Assembly (NCBI GenBank): GCA_039545295.1
Contig: BCIK01000031.1
Coordinates: 248,001 to 312,000 of the forward strand
Source: Udeniomyces pyricola
Taxonomy: Eukaryota; Basidiomycota; Tremellomycetes; Cystofilobasidiales; Mrakiaceae
Direction of reading: 5' to 3'
Length of the DNA stretch: 64,000 nucleotides
This document shows, piece by piece, positions 23,678-34,343 of the stretch. The notes under the pieces were generated by a model. It had not been told where the DNA came from. It made no database searches and worked only from the letters and a program-made list of their open reading frames with translations. How positions within the stretch are numbered: position 1 is the stretch's first letter; every line of letters starts with the position of its first letter. Both the position numbers and the translations under genes were made by a program.

Positions 23678-25695
23678 AGAAGAGGGTCAGCATTCGTGTC
23701 GTGTCTGTATTTCAGAGCATGAATGTACCAGATGAGGTGAGAAGCGGAGAGAGCGCAGCAGCCTGTGGAAACGAACCATCCATCATCTCGGGGGAAAATC
23801 CTAAACCCGTCAGGATCACGGCTGCTCGAGCTGGTGTCGTAGTGTAATCCAACTAAACAAGAAGCAACCGGCGCGCTAACACAGTCAGCACATATCTAGG
23901 TTTGATACGATACCGAGATCCGGTATCAACAAGAGAGAGGGCCGAGAGAACTGACTGAGTCCAGCTTCATCTGCAAGTCCAAGAGGATGTTGGGTGCTTC
24001 AATGAGCGCCTGGACTGCGGCGTCCTCGGTCTCGAACCTGTTTCCATGCGTTTTGAGCCATGCGAATAAGATTGAAGAAGAAGAAAAAAAAAGTATTCAG
24101 TGAGAACAGAAGGGAGTTTAATGCAAATGTAAGTATAGATGCCGGTATGAGATAAGTTGTGAAAGGCTACGCCATCCTTCCGGCATTACACAGGAGAGAA
24201 ACGAAAGCAACATGAGACTGACTTTGCTTTAATGTTACCCAGAGCCTGTTCCGCAAGGATCTCTTCGTCCCTAGCTTTCTTGCCTCTGCACGACAATTCG
24301 CCCCAGATATATCAGCGACCCATACAAGAAGCAGAGGAAATAGACATGGAATGTCAACATTTTGCCATTGTTCCTGATCCTTCGCGTCTTTTCCCTTTCC
24401 AAGAAACGATTCCCTATTCGTCATAGGACGTGCGTCATCGACTCACCTCGTTCCGGACCGTCGGCTCGCTAAACTTTTCGCTCTCAACAAGTCAACCTCT
24501 GCCTGTCGGCATCGGATTCGAGCGACGACCTCAAGGACGCGGTCAGAGGACGAATGAGAGGGAACCATAGAGGAGGAGGTAGATTCCATAGCTGACGAAA
24601 GATCTAGAAACCCATACCAGTGAGTGTGAGTTGAGACGCAAAAGAGGAAAGGAAAAGTGTTAGTAGGAGATGAGGTCAACTTCAACTTGAACGGCCGGTC
24701 ATCATTTTCCGAGGCATTGTTCGAGTACGAAGAGTGCAAGTTGGTACTAGGCTTGGTTCAAATGGTTTAGCTCGCCAGCCACTGATCAGACTCGATAGCC
24801 CCTCATTTCAGAAGACAACACTCTGCTTCCAAATTTTCTCCTTCCATTTCTCTCAACAACAAGGAACATACCTTCAAAATCTCTTATGCACCTCCTCCTA
24901 ACCTCATCCGCATCCAACACCCTCTGCATCGTCGTGATCATCTTCACCCGACTCTTCCCATCCTCTCTCTGGCCGGCTCGACCACCATCATGATCTCCAT
25001 TTGTAGAATCCTCATGGGAGTTGTAGTCGGTTTCAGTGTTCCCTTCAGTCTGAGCGACGAGGGTCACGCGGATGTTGGTCGGAATACCCGGGATAAGGTT
25101 GTCCTTGAGGGCGGTGAAAAGGGTAGATTTTCCAGATCCGTTCCTGATGAGAGCGCGGAAAGAGGGAACCCAAAGCCAAGGCGATCGATAAGGCAGTAGG
25201 TAAGAGGGGTAGGGATAAAAGATGTAGGGGGGGGGGGACAAGGAGGTAAGGCGAAGAGGTTAGTAATTTTACCGGCCTCTTCAAAGCATCTTTTCCAACC
25301 ACCCCCTGTCTTAAACCAAAAGTTCTCGTCGGCATCTAAAGCCGTCATCTATCCCAGCGAGCTCACCTTCCCAGAAGGCCATAACAAATCCCTGCTTTCA
25401 GTTTCACGTCCGCATCCACCAAAACCTCACTCGAGCGACCGGCCGGGGCGACCTTGGCATGATTGGATGCTGACGTCGAGGATGAACCCGTCGACGGATG
25501 TGTCAGGCCATTACTACCGACGGTGATGGTGACAGTCTTGAGATCGATCTCGGTACTCTTGGCGTTGGGATTGCTGTCGAGGGTTTGAGCATGGAAACGA
25601 GATTGTTGGGATGTACATGTGATGAAGGGTTGGGGTGTCGAGGCCATCGTGCTAGAGCTGGTCGACTTGGCAGCAAGTCGGGAAGGGGGAGCCAT
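20680..25695 (-). CDS. ABC-F family ATPase (soluble, twin nucleotide-binding domains)
   Basis: Seventeen exons close in phase to 822 residues: 25695-25367, 25143-24872, 24603-24447, 24285-24223, 24037-23956, 23852-23777, 23632-23543, 23427-23411, 23319-23171, 23051-22964, 22848-22790, 22677-22648, 22523-22348, 22202-21793, 21608-21562, 21352-21235, 20985-20680. No membrane segments, so this is a soluble ABC-F protein; family members act on ribosomes or in translation control. NBD1: Walker A GRNGSGKST (109-117), signature LSGGWRSR (332-339), Walker B LLLDEPTNFLDL (353-364), switch ITSHD. A charged linker (HERKERRR) follows. NBD2: Walker A GANGQGKST (564-572), signature LSGGQK (661-666), Walker B LLLDEVTTHLDL (682-693), switch ITHDRYF. 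The C-terminus has an acidic run and GTVFMVGKTKVVQ. The last two introns end in AAG rather than CAG/TAG. A closer GCN20-, ARB1- or New1-like assignment is not possible by eye. Confidence 0.92.
23641..23675. repeat. 35-base poly-A tract (poly-U in the ABC-F pre-mRNA)
   Basis: Thirty-five consecutive A on the plus strand lie in an ABC-F intron. On the transcribed strand this is poly-U nine bases before the acceptor CAG, in the position of the polypyrimidine tract. Its exact length is prone to assembly error. Confidence 0.9.
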
Positions 25696-27186
25696 GATGA
25701 TTGTTGATGATCGATTGGACCGGGGAGAAGGCGATAGCGAAGTGCAGGAGTTATACAAGGAAGGGGGGGGGGGATGTGGAAGTGAAAAGATAAAGTGATG
25801 TGTCGGTGTCGGGTTCTGACAGCTGTCGAGAGTCAATATATATCAGTATTGAAATATGGTCAGTCTGATCTAAGCTGAGAGTGAGCGTAAGCGAAGTGAC
25901 AGATTGGATGGGCTAAGCATGAATCCATGATCAGTGATAGATGAGACTCGTACTGAGTGTCGGATGAGGTATGGGTTGTTGATGAGTCAGAACTAATAGC
26001 CAAGGAAGCGGTCGGATCCGGGCACGTAGCAGCTCGCACCCGTCGGAAATCGATAATCGCCAGCACATGCGGCAGCCCCTTTGCCTGGTTTCGAGTCAGG
26101 TCAGATAATCAAATCACACGTACACTCAAATCAGTAAGTCCTGATGCATCAACGTTCAACGTTCAACCGAGGGTAATAACACAGCATGCAGGATCAAATA
26201 TCAATCCATCACGTCGCCAAGTTACTGTCGATGATCAGACGACTGGCCACGAAGCACACGGCAGCCAATTCGATTCATCAACTTTACACACAGTAGTGCA
26301 CAAGTACTACCACTATTATACGTACCGTCGACATTCGTGCACTTGTTATACAGATTACACATGTGCGTTGCTGATCGATACCATCCTCACTTGCGTAGTA
26401 CGGAGTCGATGTGAGCACATCGTCTTGAGTCTTCCAAGTCAAGCAACCGAAACTCAGACGCAACCGGGGCAAAGATCATTGAGACAAAACATAAGGAGTC
26501 AAGAGAGAGAGAAAGGAGAGACAAAACATCTCAGACGAGATATACAGAAAACTGCAAGAGGGGTGGAGTTGTGGTAGTACAAGGGAGAAAGAGGACACGA
26601 GAACAAGAAGAAAGGTGATTTATGGAGAGAAGGGGAGGGGGGGGGAGGGAGGCAACAAAAACAGACGGCACAAGGCCCTAAGCACTGGGAAGGAACACTC
26701 GATAGAGTTACCTTCTGGCTGGGCGAGGCGATCTCGGAATTGTTGAGAGAGAAAGAACAACGAAGAGGCAAGCAGAAGAGAGAAAAAAAAAGAAAGTGGA
26801 AAGGGGGGGAAGAGAAGGAGTAACCAACGACTCTGGACGACCGACGATGAAAGGAGCGAAAACAAGAGCCACAACACAAAAGGGAGTGAGAAAGAGAAGT
26901 AAGGGGTAACCATAGAAAAGAAGGGAACGCATTGCGGCGCTGTCCTTTCCAACGACTTCGCTTCTTCGTGTGTGTGGAGGGGGAAGTCTCGTTCGCAAGA
27001 GAGGAAAAGGAGGAGGGGATAGGAGGGGCGGAGCGGAGAAGAAGATAGGCTTTCGGTGTGGTGAACGGGAAGTTGGTTGGAGGAAAAAATTTGGGTAGGT
27101 TGGTGGGCAAGGGAACTTCTTCTCCAAAGAGAAAGAAATCATCCCTAACCGACGCGTTCAAATGGGACGGCTTTTGCACCGCGCGC
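25696..27186. other. Intergenic region: ABC-F promoter and C2H2-factor 3' region
   Basis: Upstream sequence of the ABC-F gene (25696-26500, mixed composition, one TATATA near 25840) is followed by a purine-rich stretch (26500-27180) that is pyrimidine-rich on the transcribed minus strand. Long ORFs in the purine-rich part are low-complexity artefacts. No gene seen. Confidence 0.5.
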
Positions 27187-29027
27187 TCAGGCACTCTCGG
27201 AAGAGACACCTCGAACGGCACGTCGCTTTGCCTTTGGCCCGTAATTGGTCGGTTGGATTCCCTTGAAAGCGAGAGGACCATCGCCATGGATGCCCATTCT
27301 GTGACGTTCGAGATCGTGCGATCGGGAGAAGCCTCGGTTGCAATCAGGTTGTGGGCACTTGAAGGGCTTGGGTCGAGCCGGATCGTGGGTCATCTAGTAA
27401 ATGAGAAAGGAGCACGTAGCGACACGAGACAAGAGAGAAAAACAACTTAAATGAGTATAACCGTCGATACGTGTAGAAAGGATTGGCAAGGAAAGAAAAA
27501 ACGGAATCGACAACGAACCATGTGGGACTTGAGATTGAAAGCACGGGCGAAACCTCGTCGGCAAACGACACAAACGTGCTTCTTCTTGGGATCATCCGTT
27601 TGCTGGCCATGGTTGTAGGCGCCTTGAATGTAGTCCTCGCTGTGGCCGGACGAAGATGACTGCGAGAGACGATGTCCGCCCATGACGTTGGGATTGACGA
27701 CATGAGGCTCGGGGACCAAGTCGAAGGCGTAAGGGGAGGCAGGACCGCTGGTGGTAGAGCAAAGCGGTGGCAAGACAGAAGAGAAACAAGTGGGCGAAAA
27801 GATATGAGCATCAGGCGATGATGCGACAGGAAGTGGACTAGACGAGGATCGAGAAGAGTCAAGGACAGAACAAGATGTTGATGCTAACCATTCAGGGGAC
27901 GAGTACGAGTCCGTCGGCGACGAGGCGTGGTGCTGGAGTTGCTGAGGCATGTTGTCAAGGTAGAAAGGAGCGATGGTTCCCGTTGGGTTGCATCCACTCG
28001 TGTTGTCTCCGTTGGCGTTGGCAGCAAATAGAGCAAACTCCTTAGCGGCGCATCGGTCGTCGGATCTGGCGTCGATGCCAGGGAAGGTGGTCTCGAAGAG
28101 CTCGAGCTCCGAGAGCAGGGGAGAGTCAGAAGCCGTCGTAGAAGACGAGCCTGAGATAACAGAGGGCGCACCACCAACGTTGGCGTCAAAGGGCTGGCTC
28201 ATGTATTTGGCGTTGGTGTTGGGGTTGGCGTCGGATGGTTGAGAAGGCAGGGCAGCGTTGACAGAGGCAGAGGCCGAGATGAGCGGACCCGAGGCCGAGG
28301 CGAATGATGGGTCGAACGGCAAGAAAGTGGACTGAGGGTGAGATTGATAGAAGGGTTGTTGCTGTTGAGGTTGTTGGTGGTAGTAGGGCTGGTGAGCAAA
28401 GGCGAGGGCTTGGTGCTGCAATTGTTGCTGAGATCGAGCAAAGAGAGCTTCGACAGCGGCGGCGTCGACCTTGCTGTTGGCCGTGCCGGCGTCGTCACCG
28501 CTCGAAGGGGCAAGAGAAGGCGTGGCGCCAAGCGAAGGGACAAGGGGAGCGTTCCCAACGAAGCCGGCAAAGCCTCGATCAAGCGCGGGCTGCTGGAGCC
28601 ATTGGTGGTGCTGCTGCTGGCCCTGGCGATAGAGCGCCGTCGCCGACAGCGCAGGGGTCCCAAGCGTAAAGACGCCAGAGGGAGAAGGCTCCGAGGCCAC
28701 AGGCGCGGAGGGGGAGGAAACCCCCGAGCTCGAAGGCACGAGAGGCGAGGGGACGGTCGACGTCGTCACCGATGACGCGGGTTGCGGATTCATGACGATG
28801 GACGCTTGTCCATTGAGAAAGGCGGCAATCGCCTGGGCTGCCTGAGAGGTAGGAGCGAGGAAGGGCGTGGTATTGTTATGGGCGGAAGAGGGTTGGAAAG
28901 AGGCGAGGTTGAGGAGAAATTGGTCGGAGAGGGATGTCGGGGAAGGAGAGGGCCCGCCGCCCTGAGGAGCCGAGGCACCGAACGAGGGAGCGAGAGCATG
29001 GGATGGGAAGGGGAGTGAATGGTACAT
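27187..29027 (-). CDS. C2H2 zinc-finger transcription factor
   Basis: Two exons, 29027-27519 and 27393-27187, encode 571 residues. The open frame extends upstream to about 29255 without an ATG, so the first in-frame ATG at 29027 was taken; an unseen upstream exon could add residues. Residues 1-470 are a low-complexity activation-type region rich in Ser, Pro, Ala and Gln. The DNA-binding part is C-terminal: finger 1 is CVVCRRGFARAFNLKSH plus MMTH (C-x2-C-x12-H-x3-H), completed across the intron, and finger 2 is CPQPDCNRGFSRSHDLERH plus RMGIH. The intron (donor GTTCGT) falls inside the His-x3-His part of finger 1. The two-finger C-terminal arrangement with FARAFNLKSH is typical of fungal stress or developmental regulators (Crz1- or Azf1-like); the target is unknown. 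The protein should be nuclear. Confidence 0.88.
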
Positions 29028-30732
29028 GGGCTGAATAGATTGAGGGAGATAAGGCGGACTGAGCAGTTGGGGTTGATGAGTGGATATGGATGAAGAGAAG
29101 AAGATGAGGGAGGGGGGGGGGGGTGTGACAATCGAGGGCACGAAGGGGGAAAGGGGCGGAGGGGAGGAGGAGGAGGTTTTTGAGGGGAAAGAGTTAAGAG
29201 TGGTCTGGACTTTCCCCCCGGTCGGGCTCACGGCAACCAACGCTGCAACGTTCAACGGCCGAGTGCCGAACTACCATAAACCGTCCGTCCCCTGGTCCTC
29301 CTTTCTATGTTATAAATAATATTCTTCCACACCTCCTCCGCTTGCATCGCATTCAGGAGACCGGCCTATCTATAACTACACCAATAAGAATGAGCGCCTC
29401 GCTCGATCGTCTTACCTATTAACCCATCAACGCTCTGCGCTCTTCCACCATCATAATATTATGCGTGATCCTCCCTAATCTTTCCTCGGTCACTTCTCCA
29501 ACCCCTCGACAACGCGCAACCAGTAATGCAGCTAGATCAACACAGCGCTGTGAGCGATGCGTAGTAGCAGCCCTACCAAAGATACACGTCCACCTCGATT
29601 AATATCATGGTCTCATGCAGGGACATTGACGTGTTGACGTGTAGTAAGTAAACTCGAAGCGCCAGCTGATCAACGATTAATGATTCCCCCTGCAGAAGCA
29701 GTTGCGTCCGACTGAGTGGCCATAGAAAGCAGTGTCGACGGCCATATCTCGTCTCTTCCATCCCCTCGGTCAGCTAGCCAATGATCACCAATTCAGCTTG
29801 CCGATCGATGCTTGCCGGATGGATGCAAACATCTCTAAGTTGTAAGCTGTGTTGCATCAAGTTGTACGAGTTGTCTCGCGCTCGTGTTCGTCCGGCCGGC
29901 AAAGGACTCCCCCGCGTGCGCAGCTCGGCATTGCCTCTGCCCCCTTTTTTCGCGAGGCCATCGATTATCACATCCATTATACAGCTTTTGCAGCTTTGTC
30001 AGTTGCGAGTTGTCTTCACGTCATCTCCCGGAGTCCCGTGTCGACTGATCGGCGCTTCAAATACTAAACGCCAACGTCACCTATCGCCGCATNNNCCATA
30101 TATATCCCCGAGCTGCCAGCCAGAAAACATGCGTCTGAGAATTACAATGCCGAGCCCCGCATCGACTGGTCGGCGCTTCAAATACTAAACGCCAACGTCA
30201 ACTACCGGCGCATGATCCATATATATCCCCGAGCTGCCAGCCAGAAAATATGCGTCTGAGAATTACAATGCGCAATGATTGATATCATACAGCGAACTTT
30301 CCGTTCCGAATCATGACGTTCTGCAGATCCTTGACTCGATGCGATGCGATCAACAAGCTAGAGCGAGCACAGCATCAAAGGACACCGGCCATATATAAAG
30401 AGGAAAAGAAAAACAAACACAAAGAGCAGCCCAAGAAAAACAAGATCCAGAAGTGCTAGTATCGAAACTACGTCCGCATCAGAGAAAGCGCATATAAAAG
30501 AAGCGGAGAAAAAAAAGAGCGAAGCGAAGGAGGGAAGGAGTTGGTTTGATTGATCAACGTAGGGAGAAAAGAGACTGGAGCAACTGAAGCAGAAGGGGAA
30601 GGGCTTTCTTCGATGCTTTTTGTATTCTAACAAGATACCTACTATGCAGGAACAGAAATAGGGAAGGGAGGGATGGGGGTTGCATAACAGAAAGAAAGAG
30701 GAATCGTCCATTGTCTATGTCATTTCTGATAT
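29028..30732. other. 1.7-kb intergenic region with a tandem repeat
   Basis: The upstream region of the C2H2 gene and the 3' region of ERG6. It contains a two-copy direct repeat of 121 bases and three unresolved bases (NNN, 30093-30095). No gene is supported. Confidence 0.55.
30033..30271. repeat. Two-copy tandem direct repeat, period 121 bases
   Basis: Bases 30033-30150 and 30154-30271 are near-identical. Shared blocks include GGCGCTTCAAATACTAAACG and CGAGCTGCCAGCCAGAAAA. The copies differ at scattered positions (CCTATCGCCGC versus ACTACCGGCGC). The NNN in copy 1 aligns with GAT in copy 2, so the gap size agrees. It has no coding potential. Confidence 0.9.
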
Positions 30733-33385
30733 CTAGTTGAGGGGCTTCTCGACGATGAAGAGGTACATGGGCGTGAAAAGCTTCTGCTGTCCACCCTTGA
30801 CCAGGGCATCACCAGCAAGTCGAAGGGTCTCTCCGACTACACGCAGTAAATAACGCAAGCAAACAAACGAACCGAAGCAAAACAAACCAGACCAAACCAA
30901 ATCAAAATACATCAACGAGTCAGTCTACAGATAACAACAACGCCGGAAACCACTATAACCTCGTCTCTATCGCTTTTCAGTCCCTTGGACAACGGGGCAA
31001 GAAGGAAATCGACGTACCATCATGAGTACCCTTGGGGACGAGACCGAGCTTCTCCATGCCCCAAACGACGTTGTGCGTGAGGACCTGGCCAATCTTGGAC
31101 GTTCGCAGGCAGGTAAGGATGTCGTAGGGCGTCTGAGCCTTGCGGATGTCTCCCTCAAGGGGGTAGTACCAGGGAACTGAACAGACCAAACGTCAGAGTC
31201 AGCTCAAAGGCAGCTGAGAAAGAGAGACATAGAGGGACAGTCGGAGGGAGAAGGAAGTATGAAGAAAGAGACAAACCGGCATCGGGACGGTCGGCCAAGT
31301 CCTCCTCGACGAGGATCTTGAAGCCAGAGGCGACCATGCCGTCGTGGGCGGCCTTGGCAGTTCGCATCTCGGCGATACCATCTCCGACCTCTGTAAACGC
31401 AAATTAAGGTGATCAGCAACGTATGATGGCATGAGTGATCGGGGCGGGGTGTGATGCAAAGAAGACAGAGGCGCAACGGGGGAAGGGGAGAGGGAAGGGG
31501 TCGATACGAACCAATGGCGTGAGCAATCTTCTTGTGCTCAGGGTTGGACGGGTCCCACTTGTCGGTCTACCGAGAACGGGTTCGTAACATCAATGAGAAC
31601 AACGACAAGTGACAAGAAAAAAGAACACGTGTCAGTCCGTAGAACAACGGTGAGGGTTGTCAGACGATTAACGAGGAAATGCAAGTGCATTTCTTTCGCT
31701 TTCGCTCTCCAGTTCACCCCGCCCCTTAGTCAAACGAAGCGGAAGCGATAATCGAATGCATCACTCACCATGACCCACTCGTAGATACCGGCGCGGCCTC
31801 CGGGCTTGAGAACTCGGTAGATCTCCGAGTAGATGCCCTCAAACGACGGGGCGTGAACGGTCGCCTCGATGGCGTAGACTGTTGGACGCAGATGAGAGCC
31901 AAGACGAACATGATGTGTGTTAGATCTGGTTCAACAAGAGCGTGTTAAGTGAACATCGTCAACTCCTTCTCTTGCCCCCCCCCCCCCTTGCCCCCTCCAC
32001 CACCACCACTATTAAGCGGTTGGTCCCTTTTCCCTTTTTTTTCTCGTGAGAAGCGACAAAGCTTGGGTCAAGCAATCCAGACGCCTAAACTCACCCGCAT
32101 CGAAAGAGCCCTCTCCGAACTGATCCTTAAGCTTCATGAAGTCGGCCTGCTGGAAGGTGATCTGGTTCTCGAGTCCAGCCTTCTTGGTGTACTTCTTGGC
32201 ACGCTCGATCTGGAAGAGGTTGTTGTTGATACCTGGCGACATGAAGAGGTAAGAGATAGGAAACGATCAGGAATGGTTCATGTGTGAAGAGCGAGACAGA
32301 TCTTAATCAGAGATGAGGCCAATGCAGGTGTGATCTGGTTGACCAAACAGGGATAGGCAGTACGCACCGACGATGTTGCAATCCGAAAATCGGGCAATCT
32401 CTCGGGCGGGACCACCAATACCACAACCAACGTCCATGACCTTCATTCCGGGCTTGATACCCATCATAGCCGAGAGGTAGTGCTCGTGTCGAGCAAGCTA
32501 AAGAAGGGAGGATGCCATCGAAGATGGGAGGAAAGAAAAGGGTACCAAAGCAAACGTGGACATCATAGGTCAGCGGCGGGATCTGGTGCGACTCGCATGA
32601 GCATGTGTATCCGCGATAAGTGACCGTATGCGTCCGACATGCAAACACTCAGACAGAAAGGGAGAGTAACAACAACAACAGAAAAGAGCAAGGGCAGACG
32701 TACACCAGCTTGGAAAGCCTCTCCCGGGTAGAATCGGCAAAAGTGGAACGATTGAGCCCATCCGTACTCGTAGAGCTCAGTCGCACCGTCGTAGTACTGC
32801 AAGGGTTGGAGGGGGCAGATACATATTGTCAGTAGGTGAGACTCGAAGATCGGCACCAGTGACAGAGAGACAGAGTGAGTTGAGAGACACTAACACCTGG
32901 ACAAGAGGAAGGGAAGAGATGTATGCAACAAAGGCCGAGGCAGAGGCGGCGAGGGAAGGAAAAGAAACGAGCCGTGCACGCGTCGCGACAATAAGGGAGC
33001 CAAGATACGATAGTACCATGCACGCCAGAGAGGAACAAAGGAACGGTTGAAACGATGAGATGTCAGTTCTGTCTGACTTGGAATAGGATAGCTCTAGGAT
33101 TCTCGTCAAGTGATGAAAAGGCAAAAGGATGCAAAGGGTGCACGTCCCTCCTCGCGAGCCATCTCCCTGGTTGCCCCCCCCCCCTCGTTTCTCACAGACT
33201 TCGCGGTGTTTGGGTGGCAAAGACTAGATATGAATGTCAGACGTACCATTGACGACGTCAGTGTACTGATCGAGTCGGTTGTCCCTATCGACGTCCTTGT
33301 CGTCGGCAGAGTCCTTCTGCCAGAAGGCAGCGTAGTTGGCCGTTCGGGACTCGACTCGGCCGTCTTTCATCGCGGTGATGGACAT
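30733..33385 (-). CDS. ERG6: Sterol 24-C-methyltransferase (ERG6)
   Basis: The enzyme transfers methyl from S-adenosylmethionine to C-24 of the sterol side chain (zymosterol or lanosterol type) in ergosterol synthesis, at the ER or lipid droplets. Exons: 33385-33247, (32896-32895), 32796-32704, 32497-32368, 32232-32095, 31878-31769, 31566-31512, 31390-31277, 31176-31018, 30836-30733; total 347 residues, normal for the family. Visible motifs are the sterol-binding ELYEYGW (54-60), SAM motif [12 protein letters not shown] (99-109), [12 protein letters not shown], the ITFQQADF segment, and YRVLKPGGR. The first junction is odd: exon 1 ends in phase 1 (GTCAATG, then GTACGT) while the YYDGATE exon starts in phase 0. 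A 2-base exon GT at 32896-32895 between a good acceptor and a GTTAGT donor restores the expected VVNGYYDG. All other introns have clean phase and consensus sites. Confidence 0.95.
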
Positions 33386-34343
33386 TTTGTGAGGGGAAGG
33401 GGTTGGGAAAAGGAGAGGGGAAAGGGGATGAGGGTGGAAGAGAAGAGGACTAAGTGGGGGGATGGTAGATGAGATTAGGTTTGGAGTGAGTGACTGATGG
33501 AGGATTGATTGAAGACGAAAGGGGGAAGAGGAAAGGGAAACCAAAGGAGAGCGAGAGGAATCGTACGAGAGAAACGGTTCGAGGGAGAAAGCCAAGCAGG
33601 CAAACGCGTGAAAACAAGCCAACGCGCGCGTTGCTCGGCCTCCGCTTCAAGCTGAATTGCTCCAATTAATCCAACGCCTGCCAAACAAAAATCGAACCCT
33701 GTTTACATGCGCGTTCGACTACTGCATGCATGCATGCATGCACGATCGCGATCGATCCCCATCAGGCATCGTTCGATATGTTATCTAATGTCCTCCCTAA
33801 AAGCCGTACGATGCAAGTCGTCGAGGCTTACGTTGAGTCTCCTGCTGTTTGATGATGCTGCTGTTTGATGCTGCAGCTGTTGTTGCTGCAGTACTCGTAA
33901 GCCCATATAATACTTGTATCCGGATACGTGTGTAACGTACTGACGCCGACTGCTGGCACGTATGACGCCGTCTTGGACGTGCAGACTTTCTCGTGCGATG
34001 TGGATTCGTCGGTAATCATTCTGCTATCGAACATGTCTTTCCACAGTCCCTCAATTAATTTCAAGTCTACTCAAGCTGTATAAATATTGATCGTGCGTGG
34101 CTCAAGTCGCGGACGTCAGACTGCGAGCGACGTCCTTCTATCAGCTTGCATCAAGCCGGCCCGATCGCACTTGATCACGTCCAACGGTCCGATGATCATC
34201 GATCAGGCATATTCACATCCATCCTTATCCCGTAACTGCCAGTCTGCTTCCATCCACGCGTATAGCCTACCTACACATCTCCCCTTATTAGCCATAAGCC
34301 AACACTGCTCCCTTCAATCCCGCGCAACAGCTGTTTACCCATC
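33386..34343. promoter_or_regulatory. Divergent region between ERG6 and the MFS gene
   Basis: The 958-base promoter region of two divergent genes. It holds a purine-rich leader complement (33390-33550), a GCATGCATGCAT repeat near 33722, and a polymorphic-looking CTGCTGTTTGATG repeat near 33840. No clear TATA box or sterol-response element could be assigned. No gene is supported. Confidence 0.4.

Noticed and set aside
26499..27287. 262-codon minus-strand ORF overlapping the C2H2 gene end
   Set aside because: Pyrimidine-rich low-complexity translation overlapping the real zinc-finger exon in another frame.
33721..33745. GCATGCATGCAT repeat as a possible regulatory palindrome
   Set aside because: A short simple repeat without nearby partner motifs; no evidence of function.
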